This document shows, one piece after another, positions 1 to 6,783 of a stretch of 19,606 nt of DNA. The position numbers and the translations under genes were made by a program. The DNA is from an uncultured Lachnospiraceae bacterium. Its GTDB lineage: Bacteria > Bacillota_A > Clostridia > Lachnospirales > Lachnospiraceae. Where the stretch lies: contig CADAHD010000006.1 in assembly GCA_902787595.1 (NCBI GenBank), forward strand, positions 1 to 19,606, read 5' to 3'. Under the pieces are notes generated by a model that worked only from the letters and a program-made list of their open reading frames with translations, was not told the DNA's origin and did no database searches. The number at the start of each line of letters is the position of its first letter. Position 1 is the first letter of the stretch.

Positions 1-531
1 GCGTATCAGCATATCTTTATCATATGCCTTTGCAATCGCAACCATCTGATTACCGGCCTTCGCCCGGTGAAGAGGCAGCAGCTGCCTGCCGTCTGCACTG
101 CCGTAACAGCTGATCCCACGCGCATATGTCGAATTTTCAAGCTCTACATGTGAAAAAGAAAAAAGAGGACAGACTCCGCCTTCATATCCCATCATTTCCA
201 GAAGTTTTGCGAAAAGAAGATCCCCCTGAAAAGCCTGAGCCGAATAAAATCCCCCATGATGATCTGCTGTATTTATTATCCTTAGCTGCAGAGCCTCTCG
301 CACTTTAAAAGCAACATTTTTCCCGAAACGTTTTTCGGCATATTCTTCTGCAGCATCCAATACCGCATCAGTACCTTTCCTGAATGTTATGCTGCCGTTC
401 TTTTTCGAAACTGCTATAATATCCGATAAATGCTGTCTTAAGCTTATGTCACTGTTGATATATTTCTCAACGGTGTCATTACGCTTTACGCATTCATTGA
501 TAAGTGGTGCAAAAAACAGCTCATTGATCAT
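1..531 (-). CDS. Unrecognised protein, N-terminal 177 residues (gene runs off the left edge)
   Basis: The minus strand is open from an ATG at 531 to the window edge, a frame I translated directly. The protein starts MINELFFAPLINECVKRND, and has a segment near residues 88-95 reading NTADHHGG followed by FYSAQAFQGDLLFAKLL. It is soluble in appearance, with no signal peptide or membrane segment in the visible part. I do not recognise the family. The start is supported by a purine-rich GGAGAGGG site about 7 bases upstream. The first 11 bases overlap the 3' end of the SpoIIE phosphatase gene, so the two are almost certainly co-transcribed and translationally coupled. That places the product in the same pathway as the phosphatase, perhaps as a target or an effector, but this is inference from position only. 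Confidence 0.7.
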   Translation of the reverse strand, partial: MINELFFAPLINECVKRNDTVEKYINSDISLRQHLSDIIAVSKKNGSITFRKGTDAVLDAAEEYAEKRFGKNVAFKVREALQLRIINTADHHGGFYSAQAFQGDLLFAKLLEMMGYEGGVCPLFSFSHVELENSTYARGISCYGSADGRQLLPLHRAKAGNQMVAIAKAYDKDMLIR

Positions 532-2311
532 TTTCACCCTCTCCGTGATACTCGAATACCAGCATGGTTATATCATCAAACTGAGGCGCTTTTCCCGCAA
601 ATTTATCAATATCCTTTCTTATCATCGAAAGCATTTTGTCCAGTTTAATGTTACCGTTTTTACTGACGGTCTCAAGTATACGGTCTTCACCAAACAGCTC
701 ATTATGAATATTCTGTGATTCAGATACACCGTCAGTAAAGAAGAAAAGTCTGTCTCCGTGGTAGATCTGCATGCTGTCGCTGCTATACTCAAAATCAGGA
801 AGACCGGCCAGTATAAATCCCGGCTCAGGACGCACCCAGCTCCATTTACCATTATGTCTGTGAAGAAAAGGCTCATGCCCCGCATTGACATACGTAAGAA
901 CACCCGTTGAGGTATCCACTACAGCCAGGAAAGCAGTCACAAACATCCCTTCATCATTTCCTTCACACAGCTGATTGTTTACCGTAGCAAAAACTTCAGC
1001 TATATCCATACCGCTTTGCGCACTGTTCTTGATAAGAGTTTTGGCGATGACCATGAAAAGCGCCGCAGGTACGCCTTTACTTGAAACATCCGCGATGACC
1101 ATGGCAAGATGCGTATCGTCGATCATAAAGAAATCATAAAAATCACCGCCCACTTCCTTGGCAGGCGTCATCGTAGCATACAGGTCGACTTCCGGACTTT
1201 CGGGGAAAGGCGGGAATATCCTGGGCAGCATATCCGCCTGTATCTGGGTTGCGATATTTAACTCGGCTCCGATACGCTCTTTTTCTGCAGTAACTGCCTG
1301 CAGATCTTTCATATATACCTCAAGTTCTTCGATCATCTTGGAGAATCTGTAGGCAAGGGATGCTATCTCATCATCTTCTTTAAGATCCGATCTTATCTTT
1401 TCCGCCAGAGTTTTATCCTTATTCTCGGAATAGTCTTTTACATTTTTTTCAAGCTTTATCACACGGCTCAGGATGCTTCTGTGTACAAAGACATACAGCA
1501 GTCCCATGGAAACCAGCAGTACCAGCGCAAGGACTGCCGACTGTGTGATCACATTCGCGGTGATGCTGGATTTGACACCTGCAACATCAATATCGGCGCC
1601 GATAAGGCCTATTCTCTGATCATTTATAACAAGCGGTGACCAATAGGTATATACATAACCGTATATGTTATCCATGGTATCAAAACCATCGACCGGCGCT
1701 CCGGCATCCCAGGTTTCCCACATATAACGATGTGTTTCGGGATCGGCATAGACTTTATCCCCCAGAAGCAGTATTTCCTTTCCTTCAGCATTTTCTTTGG
1801 TCGTGAGGGTTGCGTCAAACATATATCTTATTTTAAGCTCTTTTTCATCAACAGGGTATATAAAATACACATAGCTTAAGCCAAAATCCTCTGCTGTTTC
1901 AAAGAATACCGATAACCAGTAATTCATACGCCAGGTAACATAAAGCAATTTGGCTTTTTCATCTAAGAGATCAAAGTCAGGATCATATTCGAGTGTCAAT
2001 TCCGGATCTGTCTCTGAAATATATTCGTAAAAAGCCTCCCTTGAGGTATATTGTTCCTCCCTAAAGTTCTTGGTGAGCTCGATCTCATCCATATGCTGCT
2101 CAAAGTATTCCGTAAGGACCTTAAACTCTTCTCCCTCATCATCTATCCTGTTTATCAGAGAAGCTGTTATCTGCTTGAGCAGAGCACGGCATTCCTCATG
2201 GTAATTTTCCGTCTGTGAAAGATAAGTCATAAATCCGCTGGTGGCTATCGTAAGCAGCGCAAACAGAAAGAAAAAAATACCGAATTTAGTGGCAAGACTT
2301 TTTTTCTTCAT
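521..2311 (-). CDS. Membrane-bound SpoIIE/RsbU-type PP2C serine phosphatase with extracytoplasmic sensor and HAMP region
   Basis: 596 residues. A first membrane segment (about 9-30) and a second (about 256-277) enclose a roughly 220-residue extracytoplasmic sensor with Cache-like features. A HAMP-like linker (278-335) and short coiled coil (336-360) lead to a C-terminal PP2C domain. Metal-binding and catalytic motifs are intact: GGDFYD at 388-393, ADVSSKG at 407-413, TDGVSE at 526-531 and DD at 579-580. Enzymes of this family use Mn or Mg to dephosphorylate phosphoserine on STAS-domain anti-anti-sigma proteins, releasing an alternative sigma factor or another partner. No such partner lies in the window. 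The ATG at 2311 has a GGGG-containing site about 9 bases upstream and a SigA-type promoter behind it. The domain is strikingly similar to the phosphatase at 4603-6201, pointing to a duplication. It shares a divergent control region with the cellulase gene. Confidence 0.93.
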   Translation of the reverse strand: MKKKSLATKFGIFFFLFALLTIATSGFMTYLSQTENYHEECRALLKQITASLINRIDDEGEEFKVLTEYFEQHMDEIELTKNFREEQYTSREAFYEYISETDPELTLEYDPDFDLLDEKAKLLYVTWRMNYWLSVFFETAEDFGLSYVYFIYPVDEKELKIRYMFDATLTTKENAEGKEILLLGDKVYADPETHRYMWETWDAGAPVDGFDTMDNIYGYVYTYWSPLVINDQRIGLIGADIDVAGVKSSITANVITQSAVLALVLLVSMGLLYVFVHRSILSRVIKLEKNVKDYSENKDKTLAEKIRSDLKEDDEIASLAYRFSKMIEELEVYMKDLQAVTAEKERIGAELNIATQIQADMLPRIFPPFPESPEVDLYATMTPAKEVGGDFYDFFMIDDTHLAMVIADVSSKGVPAALFMVIAKTLIKNSAQSGMDIAEVFATVNNQLCEGNDEGMFVTAFLAVVDTSTGVLTYVNAGHEPFLHRHNGKWSWVRPEPGFILAGLPDFEYSSDSMQIYHGDRLFFFTDGVSESQNIHNELFGEDRILETVSKNGNIKLDKMLSMIRKDIDKFAGKAPQFDDITMLVFEYHGEGENDQ

Positions 2312-2360
2312 CCTTTTTTATCCCCTTTTAGCTTTAGATAAAAGTCATAATAACCGTATT

Positions 2361-2390
2361 ATTATAGCATAATATGCTTTGTTTTTGCAA
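2361..2390 (-). promoter_or_regulatory. SigA-type promoter for the 521-2311 phosphatase gene
   Basis: Read on the minus strand, a -35 element TTGCAA (2390-2385) and a perfect -10 TATAAT (2366-2361) are separated by 18 bases and lie about 50 bases before the ATG. An 11-base palindrome, GCATAATATGC (2367-2377), fills the spacer next to the -10 box and could be an operator, although such AT-rich palindromes also occur by chance. Confidence 0.6.
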
Positions 2391-2404
2391 ATAAAGCGCT
2401 TGTT
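2391..2404. promoter_or_regulatory. Candidate catabolite-responsive (cre-like) element
   Basis: The core AAAGCGCTT (2393-2401) fits the central part of the CcpA cre consensus, with mismatches in the outer positions. It sits between the two divergent promoters and touches the -35 box of the cellulase promoter, a position where a bound repressor would block transcription. Carbon catabolite control of a cellulase would make biological sense, but the call rests on one short, imperfect match. Confidence 0.35.
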
Positions 2405-2432
2405 TGCTAAGGCGCTGTAAGCGTGGTATAAT
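2404..2432 (+). promoter_or_regulatory. Strong SigA-type promoter for the cellulase gene
   Basis: A -35 TTGCTA (2404-2409) and a perfect -10 TATAAT (2427-2432) are spaced by 17 bases. A TG one base before the -10 box (2424-2425) makes it an extended -10. An excellent ribosome-binding site, AAAAGGAGG at 2445-2453, follows 10 bases before the ATG at 2464. The expected transcript has a leader of only about 25 bases. Confidence 0.75.
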
Positions 2433-2463
2433 GCACTCTATGCTAAAAGGAGGCAAATAAACA

Positions 2464-4539
2464 ATGAACAAGAAACTGATGATCATTCTGGGCTGCGTCG
2501 GCGGCGTGGCGCTGATCGTCCTGCTGGTGTCTGTAGTACTGCTTTTAGGCGGCGGAAACAAGAATACAAAAAGCAGCAGTGACAAAGAAGCAACTGTGAT
2601 CGATATCGCCGGGGAAGCCACTCCCACCGCAGCAGATAAAGATGAAGCGGACGCAGAAGAGACCTCTGCCGCAACAGGAACTTTATCCCCTGTTGAAACA
2701 GAAAGCAATGAGGATGAAGTGGTTTCTGCTGAAGGAATGGCCGTTAGCGGAAGCTTAAATCCCGTTGCTCCCTCTCCCACTCCCAAAGCCGACAAACCCG
2801 ATCCCGGCGCAGACAAACCTCCCGCAGGAGGCCCTGCCGCAAAAGAAGGATATACTTTAACCTATGGCACCGGCAACAGCTGGCAGGACGGCTCAACCAA
2901 TATGTATGGCGTAGACTGGATGGTCACCAACGCAGGCCCCGGCAATGTGGAAGGCTGGACACTGACCATAGAGATAGAAGGCCTTGCCAAAGCCGATGGC
3001 TGGAACGGCAGCTTTAAATGCAGCGGCAATACTTTAACGATAACAAATGCCGATTATAACAAAACCATAAGCAGCGGGAACAGCATTTTCTGCGGCTGCA
3101 ATCTGGGCGTTACCGCTCCTTCACTGAAAGTAACAAAAGCCACACTGAACGGCAAGCCCTGCAATGTAACTGCCGGCAAGGTGGATCAGAACGCTCAGAA
3201 CAACAATAATAATAATAATAATAATAACAATAACAACAATAACAACGCCAACAACAATAACTCCGGCAATTCACAGGCAAATGCCGATCCGTCTGCTCTG
3301 ATCAGACGTCCGGCTAAAGCAAAGCAGGGCGATGACTGGCTTCATACCGACGGGCGACGCATTCTTGATTCTTCCGGCAAGGAAGTATGGCTCACAGGCG
3401 TAAACTGGTTTGGCTACAATACCGGCACCAATACCTTTGACGGTTTGTGGAACAGCCAGCTTGCTCCCACCGTAAAGGCTATAGCCGATCACGGCTTTAA
3501 TCTGATACGCGTTCCCATGTCTGCCCAGCTGCTTAATGAATGGGCTGCAGGGACCTATCCCCGAGCCAATTACAACAATGCTTATAATCCCGAACTCAAC
3601 AGCATGAACAGCCTTGAGATCTTTGACTATTTCCTGGCACTGGCCGAAGAAAACGGCATAAAGGTCATGCTCGATATTCACAGCGCCGAAACCGACGCAT
3701 CCGGTCACAACGTCAATCTCTGGTATACCTCAAAGGTATCTGCCGATGCCTATCTCAGCGCTCTTGCCTGGGCCGCTGAACGCTATAAAAACAACGATAC
3801 CGTCATTGCCTTTGATCTTAAGAACGAGCCTCACGGCAAGCCAAATGAAGGCAAGCAGGCTGCTATATGGAATGACTCAAAAGATGATAATAACTGGAAA
3901 TACATGTCCGAGCGCGCTGCCCTTACCGTACTGAACAAGAATCCCAATGTGCTGGTAATGGTCGAAGGCATCGAGATCTATCCGAAAAACATATCCTCAA
4001 ACAAGGATTATCATTCAACTTCAAATTCAGATTACTACTTCAACTGGTGGGGCGGAAATCTGAGAGGCGTAAAGGACTTTCCTCTTAATCTGGGCAAATA
4101 CCAGAATAAGCTGGTGTATTCCCCTCATGACTATGGCCCTACAGTATATGAACAGCCCTGGTTTGAAGGCAATTATGATTATAACAGCCTTATGAAAGAC
4201 TGCTGGCATGATAACTGGTTCTTTATCTATGAGGATAATACCGCTCCTCTTCTTATAGGTGAATGGGGTGGTTTCATGAGAGAGCCCAATCTTAAATGGA
4301 TGACCTGCATGAGACAGCTGATAGGTAAATACCACTTAAACCATACCTTCTGGTGTCTGAACGCCAATTCGGGCGATACCGGCGGTCTTCTCCTGGATGA
4401 CTTCACCACCTGGGATAATGACAAGTACAAATTCGTAAAAGATGTCTTATGGCAGGAAGGCGGCAAATTTGTGGGACTTGACCACAGCATACCGCTGGGT
4501 GCAAACGGCATTAACTTAAGTTCAGCTAAAGGTTTATAG
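2464..4539 (+). CDS. Membrane-anchored endo-beta-1,4-glucanase, GH5 (subfamily 1-like) with CBM2-like cellulose-binding domain
   Basis: 691 residues, predicted to cleave beta-1,4-glucan at the cell surface. Residues 5-29 form an N-terminal membrane segment with no clear cleavage site, so the enzyme is probably anchored. Residues 31-128 are a Ser/Thr/Pro/acidic linker. Residues 129-237 resemble CBM2, with conserved Trp at 150s-180, WN (180-181) and an NADYNKTISSG segment. A poly-Asn linker (246-266) joins it to the GH5 catalytic domain (about 285-680). The predicted acid/base is Glu455 in KNEPHG and the nucleophile is Glu600 in GEWGG. DIHS (404-407), the WWGGNLRG segment and SPHDYG (553-558) match GH5_1 enzymes such as Acidothermus E1. 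It is the only plus-strand gene and stands between two phosphatase genes. It has its own promoter and a bidirectional terminator. Confidence 0.94.
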   Translation: MNKKLMIILGCVGGVALIVLLVSVVLLLGGGNKNTKSSSDKEATVIDIAGEATPTAADKDEADAEETSAATGTLSPVETESNEDEVVSAEGMAVSGSLNPVAPSPTPKADKPDPGADKPPAGGPAAKEGYTLTYGTGNSWQDGSTNMYGVDWMVTNAGPGNVEGWTLTIEIEGLAKADGWNGSFKCSGNTLTITNADYNKTISSGNSIFCGCNLGVTAPSLKVTKATLNGKPCNVTAGKVDQNAQNNNNNNNNNNNNNNNNANNNNSGNSQANADPSALIRRPAKAKQGDDWLHTDGRRILDSSGKEVWLTGVNWFGYNTGTNTFDGLWNSQLAPTVKAIADHGFNLIRVPMSAQLLNEWAAGTYPRANYNNAYNPELNSMNSLEIFDYFLALAEENGIKVMLDIHSAETDASGHNVNLWYTSKVSADAYLSALAWAAERYKNNDTVIAFDLKNEPHGKPNEGKQAAIWNDSKDDNNWKYMSERAALTVLNKNPNVLVMVEGIEIYPKNISSNKDYHSTSNSDYYFNWWGGNLRGVKDFPLNLGKYQNKLVYSPHDYGPTVYEQPWFEGNYDYNSLMKDCWHDNWFFIYEDNTAPLLIGEWGGFMREPNLKWMTCMRQLIGKYHLNHTFWCLNANSGDTGGLLLDDFTTWDNDKYKFVKDVLWQEGGKFVGLDHSIPLGANGINLSSAKGL
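3199..3246 (+). repeat. AAT/AAC trinucleotide tract encoding a 16-Asn linker
   Basis: Sixteen consecutive Asn codons, including seven perfect AAT units in a row (3205-3225), encode the linker between the cellulose-binding and catalytic domains. Another four Asn codons follow after one Ala. The unit is three bases, so slippage would change linker length without shifting frame. Confidence 0.95.
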
Positions 4540-4563
4540 ATCCTGCGGCATATCCGGACAAAC

Positions 4564-4589
4564 AAAAAAGGGGCGCCGCCCCTTTTTTT
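4564..4589. terminator. Bidirectional intrinsic terminator between convergent genes
   Basis: A GGGGC / GCCCC stem (4570-4574 and 4578-4582) with a three-base loop is flanked by A6 on the left and T7 on the right. It therefore has a U-run in either direction and can end both the cellulase transcript (stop at 4539) and the minus-strand operon whose last gene stops at 4603. Confidence 0.93.
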
Positions 4590-4602
4590 GTTGCATTCAG
4601 TA

Positions 4603-6201
4603 TTATTCAGCCTTATTCCTGTATTCAAATACCAGCATCGTGATATCATCGAACTGATCAGCTTTGCCTACGAAAGTATCGATATCTTTACGCATATCGC
4701 TCAGCATGCGCTTAAGTCCTGTATCGCCGCGTTTCACTATGCTCTCATAAATGTTCTCTTCGCCATACAGATCATGGTTAAGATTCTGTGCCTCCGAAAC
4801 TCCGTCGGTAAACATAAAGATCCTGTCTCCGGGTTCAAGCTGCATCTTTGCGCTCTTGTACTCTATATCAGGCAGACCTGCCAGTATAAAGCAGGTTTCG
4901 GGTCTCACCCATTTCCATTTGCCTTTGTTCCTGTGCAGGAAAGGCTCATGCCCGGCATTAACATATTCCATCTCACCGGTGCGTATATTGACCACAGCCA
5001 TGAAAGATGTTACAAACATGCTCTCCTCATTGCCTTCACAAAGCTGGTTATTGACATTTGCAAAGACCTCGGCTATGCTCGCCCCGCTCATAGTCTGGTT
5101 CTTTATCAGAGTTTTTGAAATGACCATAAAGAGGGCTGCCGGAACGCCCTTGCTGGATACATCCGCTATGACCATGGCTATATGATCATCATCTACCCAG
5201 AAGAAATCATAAAAATCACCGCCGACCTCTTTAGCCGGATTCATGATAGCATAAACATCTATCTCTGGCTTATCAGGGAAAGGAGGGAATATCCTGGGCA
5301 GCATATCTTCCTGTATCTTTGTTGCGATATTAAGCTCAGCGCCTATACGCTCTTTTTCCGCGCTGATCTTTGCCACTTCCTCATTATACAGTTCTATACG
5401 CTTGGTCATTGCTTCAAAAGATTCCGCAAGATGCCGTAGTTCATCCCTTTCTATAAAGCTGTCCACATCCAGATCCATTTTTCCGTGTTCATAAGAATCA
5501 ACGGCATCATTGAGCCTGACCAGAGGACGCGAAACCTTATTGTAAATATAATTCTGAAAGATCAGATTTGCCGCCATTATGCATACAACAACAACGAGAG
5601 CCGAAAAGCCTACTGCCCCTGCCAGACTGGCGTATATATCTGTAATGCGGTAATCTGCTTCGACCATAGCCTGCAGGTCGCCATTCTTATCGAGTACGGG
5701 AGCCCAGACCTCAACTCCCAGGCCCATGCCCGAATCAACCAGATGGATCTTATCAGACGCGCATTTAGCCTTAACATCAGGCAGCAGATTATCATATTCG
5801 GTATCTGTATAATAAAACAGCGAACCATAACCATCGATCATCTCAATATCATCAGTCGGCTTCTTTGCATCATAGACATAAACAAAACTGTTATCCCCGG
5901 GTATAAAGATGTAAAGAAAAGCAAGATCTTTGTAATTGGTCTTTACCGCATCCATATAATCTTTTAATCTGAGCGAATACTCATCATCCACTCCGCTTAA
6001 TGCATATGGCTCAAGCCTTTCCCACTCTATCTGGTCCGCGATCAGACGTACTATATCTTCAGCTTTATTGCTGTATGTTTTTATGGATATAAACAAAAAG
6101 CCAAGGAAACTTGCCAGGATCAGTATAAATGCCACAACCACCATTATACCGCTCTGATATCCGGCTATCCTCTTACCGAGAACGGAATTGGCTCTCTTCA
6201 T
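4603..6201 (-). CDS. Second membrane-bound SpoIIE/RsbU-type PP2C phosphatase
   Basis: 532 residues from the ATG at 6201. This start is preferred over codons further upstream because AAGGGAGAG lies about 7 bases before it. It also overlaps the upstream acetyltransferase stop as ATGA, the usual sign of coupling. Membrane segments at about 18-40 and 194-216 bracket an extracytoplasmic sensor of about 150 residues. Its end, WAPVLDKNGDLQAMVEADYR, looks like the last strands of a Cache domain. A HAMP-like region (about 218-272) and coiled coil precede the PP2C domain: GGDFYD 328-333, ADVSSKG 346-352, TDGVSE 465-470, DD 518-519, all intact. From the conserved AEKERIGAELNIAT segment onward it is very close to the 521-2311 protein, while the sensors differ, so the two likely answer different signals but may share a target. 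It is the last gene of an operon with the MFS fusion and a GNAT protein. Confidence 0.93.
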   Translation of the reverse strand: MKRANSVLGKRIAGYQSGIMVVVAFILILASFLGFLFISIKTYSNKAEDIVRLIADQIEWERLEPYALSGVDDEYSLRLKDYMDAVKTNYKDLAFLYIFIPGDNSFVYVYDAKKPTDDIEMIDGYGSLFYYTDTEYDNLLPDVKAKCASDKIHLVDSGMGLGVEVWAPVLDKNGDLQAMVEADYRITDIYASLAGAVGFSALVVVVCIMAANLIFQNYIYNKVSRPLVRLNDAVDSYEHGKMDLDVDSFIERDELRHLAESFEAMTKRIELYNEEVAKISAEKERIGAELNIATKIQEDMLPRIFPPFPDKPEIDVYAIMNPAKEVGGDFYDFFWVDDDHIAMVIADVSSKGVPAALFMVISKTLIKNQTMSGASIAEVFANVNNQLCEGNEESMFVTSFMAVVNIRTGEMEYVNAGHEPFLHRNKGKWKWVRPETCFILAGLPDIEYKSAKMQLEPGDRIFMFTDGVSEAQNLNHDLYGEENIYESIVKRGDTGLKRMLSDMRKDIDTFVGKADQFDDITMLVFEYRNKAE

Positions 6202-6764
6202 GTTCTCTCTCCCTTCATTTCGTACATGATTATCTCTGCACTGCATTTGCATTTTTTACCGCAGATAGGACAGCTCATCCCATATTTATCCAACTCAGAA
6301 TAAAAGCCCGGAACCAATTTTCTGTAAAGAGGTTCTCCGAACACATTTGAAAGCGGAAGTATCTTAGACTTACCGCCCGGATATATCCAGTACTCATTCA
6401 TCAGATAATCCGCTCCGGCTTCCACAAGCCCATCAAACATTATATGGAGGAGCTTTGTTCCTATGCCTTTATTTCGCGCCTTTGGAGATACCCACACGGC
6501 ATCGCCGTAAAAAACCCTCTTGTGTCCGTAAAGCTTTTCTATCTCTTCCGTTATCTCCGGATGCGGCACTGTAAACTCTATGCCTTCCTTGAAACTGATA
6601 AAACCAATAGTCTCATTATCTTCGATCACTTTATAAGCGTAAAGATTCCCCTCAGCATAGCTTTTTCTTACTCCTTCGGCGATCAGGTCCCCGCCGGTCA
6701 TATGCTCACAGGTCATGCTCACTATCTCTTCGAGCTCATCATCCCTGAATTTTCTTATCTCCAT
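6198..6764 (-). CDS. GNAT family N-acetyltransferase with C-terminal cysteine cluster
   Basis: 188 residues with a GNAT fold. The acetyl-CoA motif is RNKGIG at 97-102, preceded by the typical VFYGDAVWVSP strand, and a GFISFKEG strand lies at 54-61. The C-terminal tail adds a compact cluster, Cys165-x2-Cys168-x3-Cys172-x-Cys174, which could bind zinc or be a redox site. It lies outside the core fold. The substrate cannot be told from sequence. The start has a long G-run (GGGGGGG) about 5 bases upstream and lies 19 bases after the MFS stop. The 3' end overlaps the phosphatase start by four bases. Co-transcription with a sensor-transporter and a phosphatase suggests a role in the same response, but the link is positional. 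Confidence 0.85.
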   Translation of the reverse strand: MEIRKFRDDELEEIVSMTCEHMTGGDLIAEGVRKSYAEGNLYAYKVIEDNETIGFISFKEGIEFTVPHPEITEEIEKLYGHKRVFYGDAVWVSPKARNKGIGTKLLHIMFDGLVEAGADYLMNEYWIYPGGKSKILPLSNVFGEPLYRKLVPGFYSELDKYGMSCPICGKKCKCSAEIIMYEMKGERT

Positions 6765-6783
6765 AATTCCCCCCCGGCATCAT

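Noticed and set aside
2488..2496. Lipobox-like Leu-Gly-Cys in the cellulase N-terminus
   Set aside because: The Cys is only at residue 11 and the hydrophobic segment continues well beyond it, so it does not look like a lipoprotein signal.
4588..5967. Several plus-strand open frames opposite the second phosphatase gene
   Set aside because: They mirror the phosphatase coding sequence and lack ribosome-binding sites and domains.
6202..6252. Longer N-terminus for the second phosphatase, starting at 6252
   Set aside because: It would read through the acetyltransferase gene. The ATG at 6201 gives an ATGA overlap, a good ribosome-binding site and a normal membrane-helix start.
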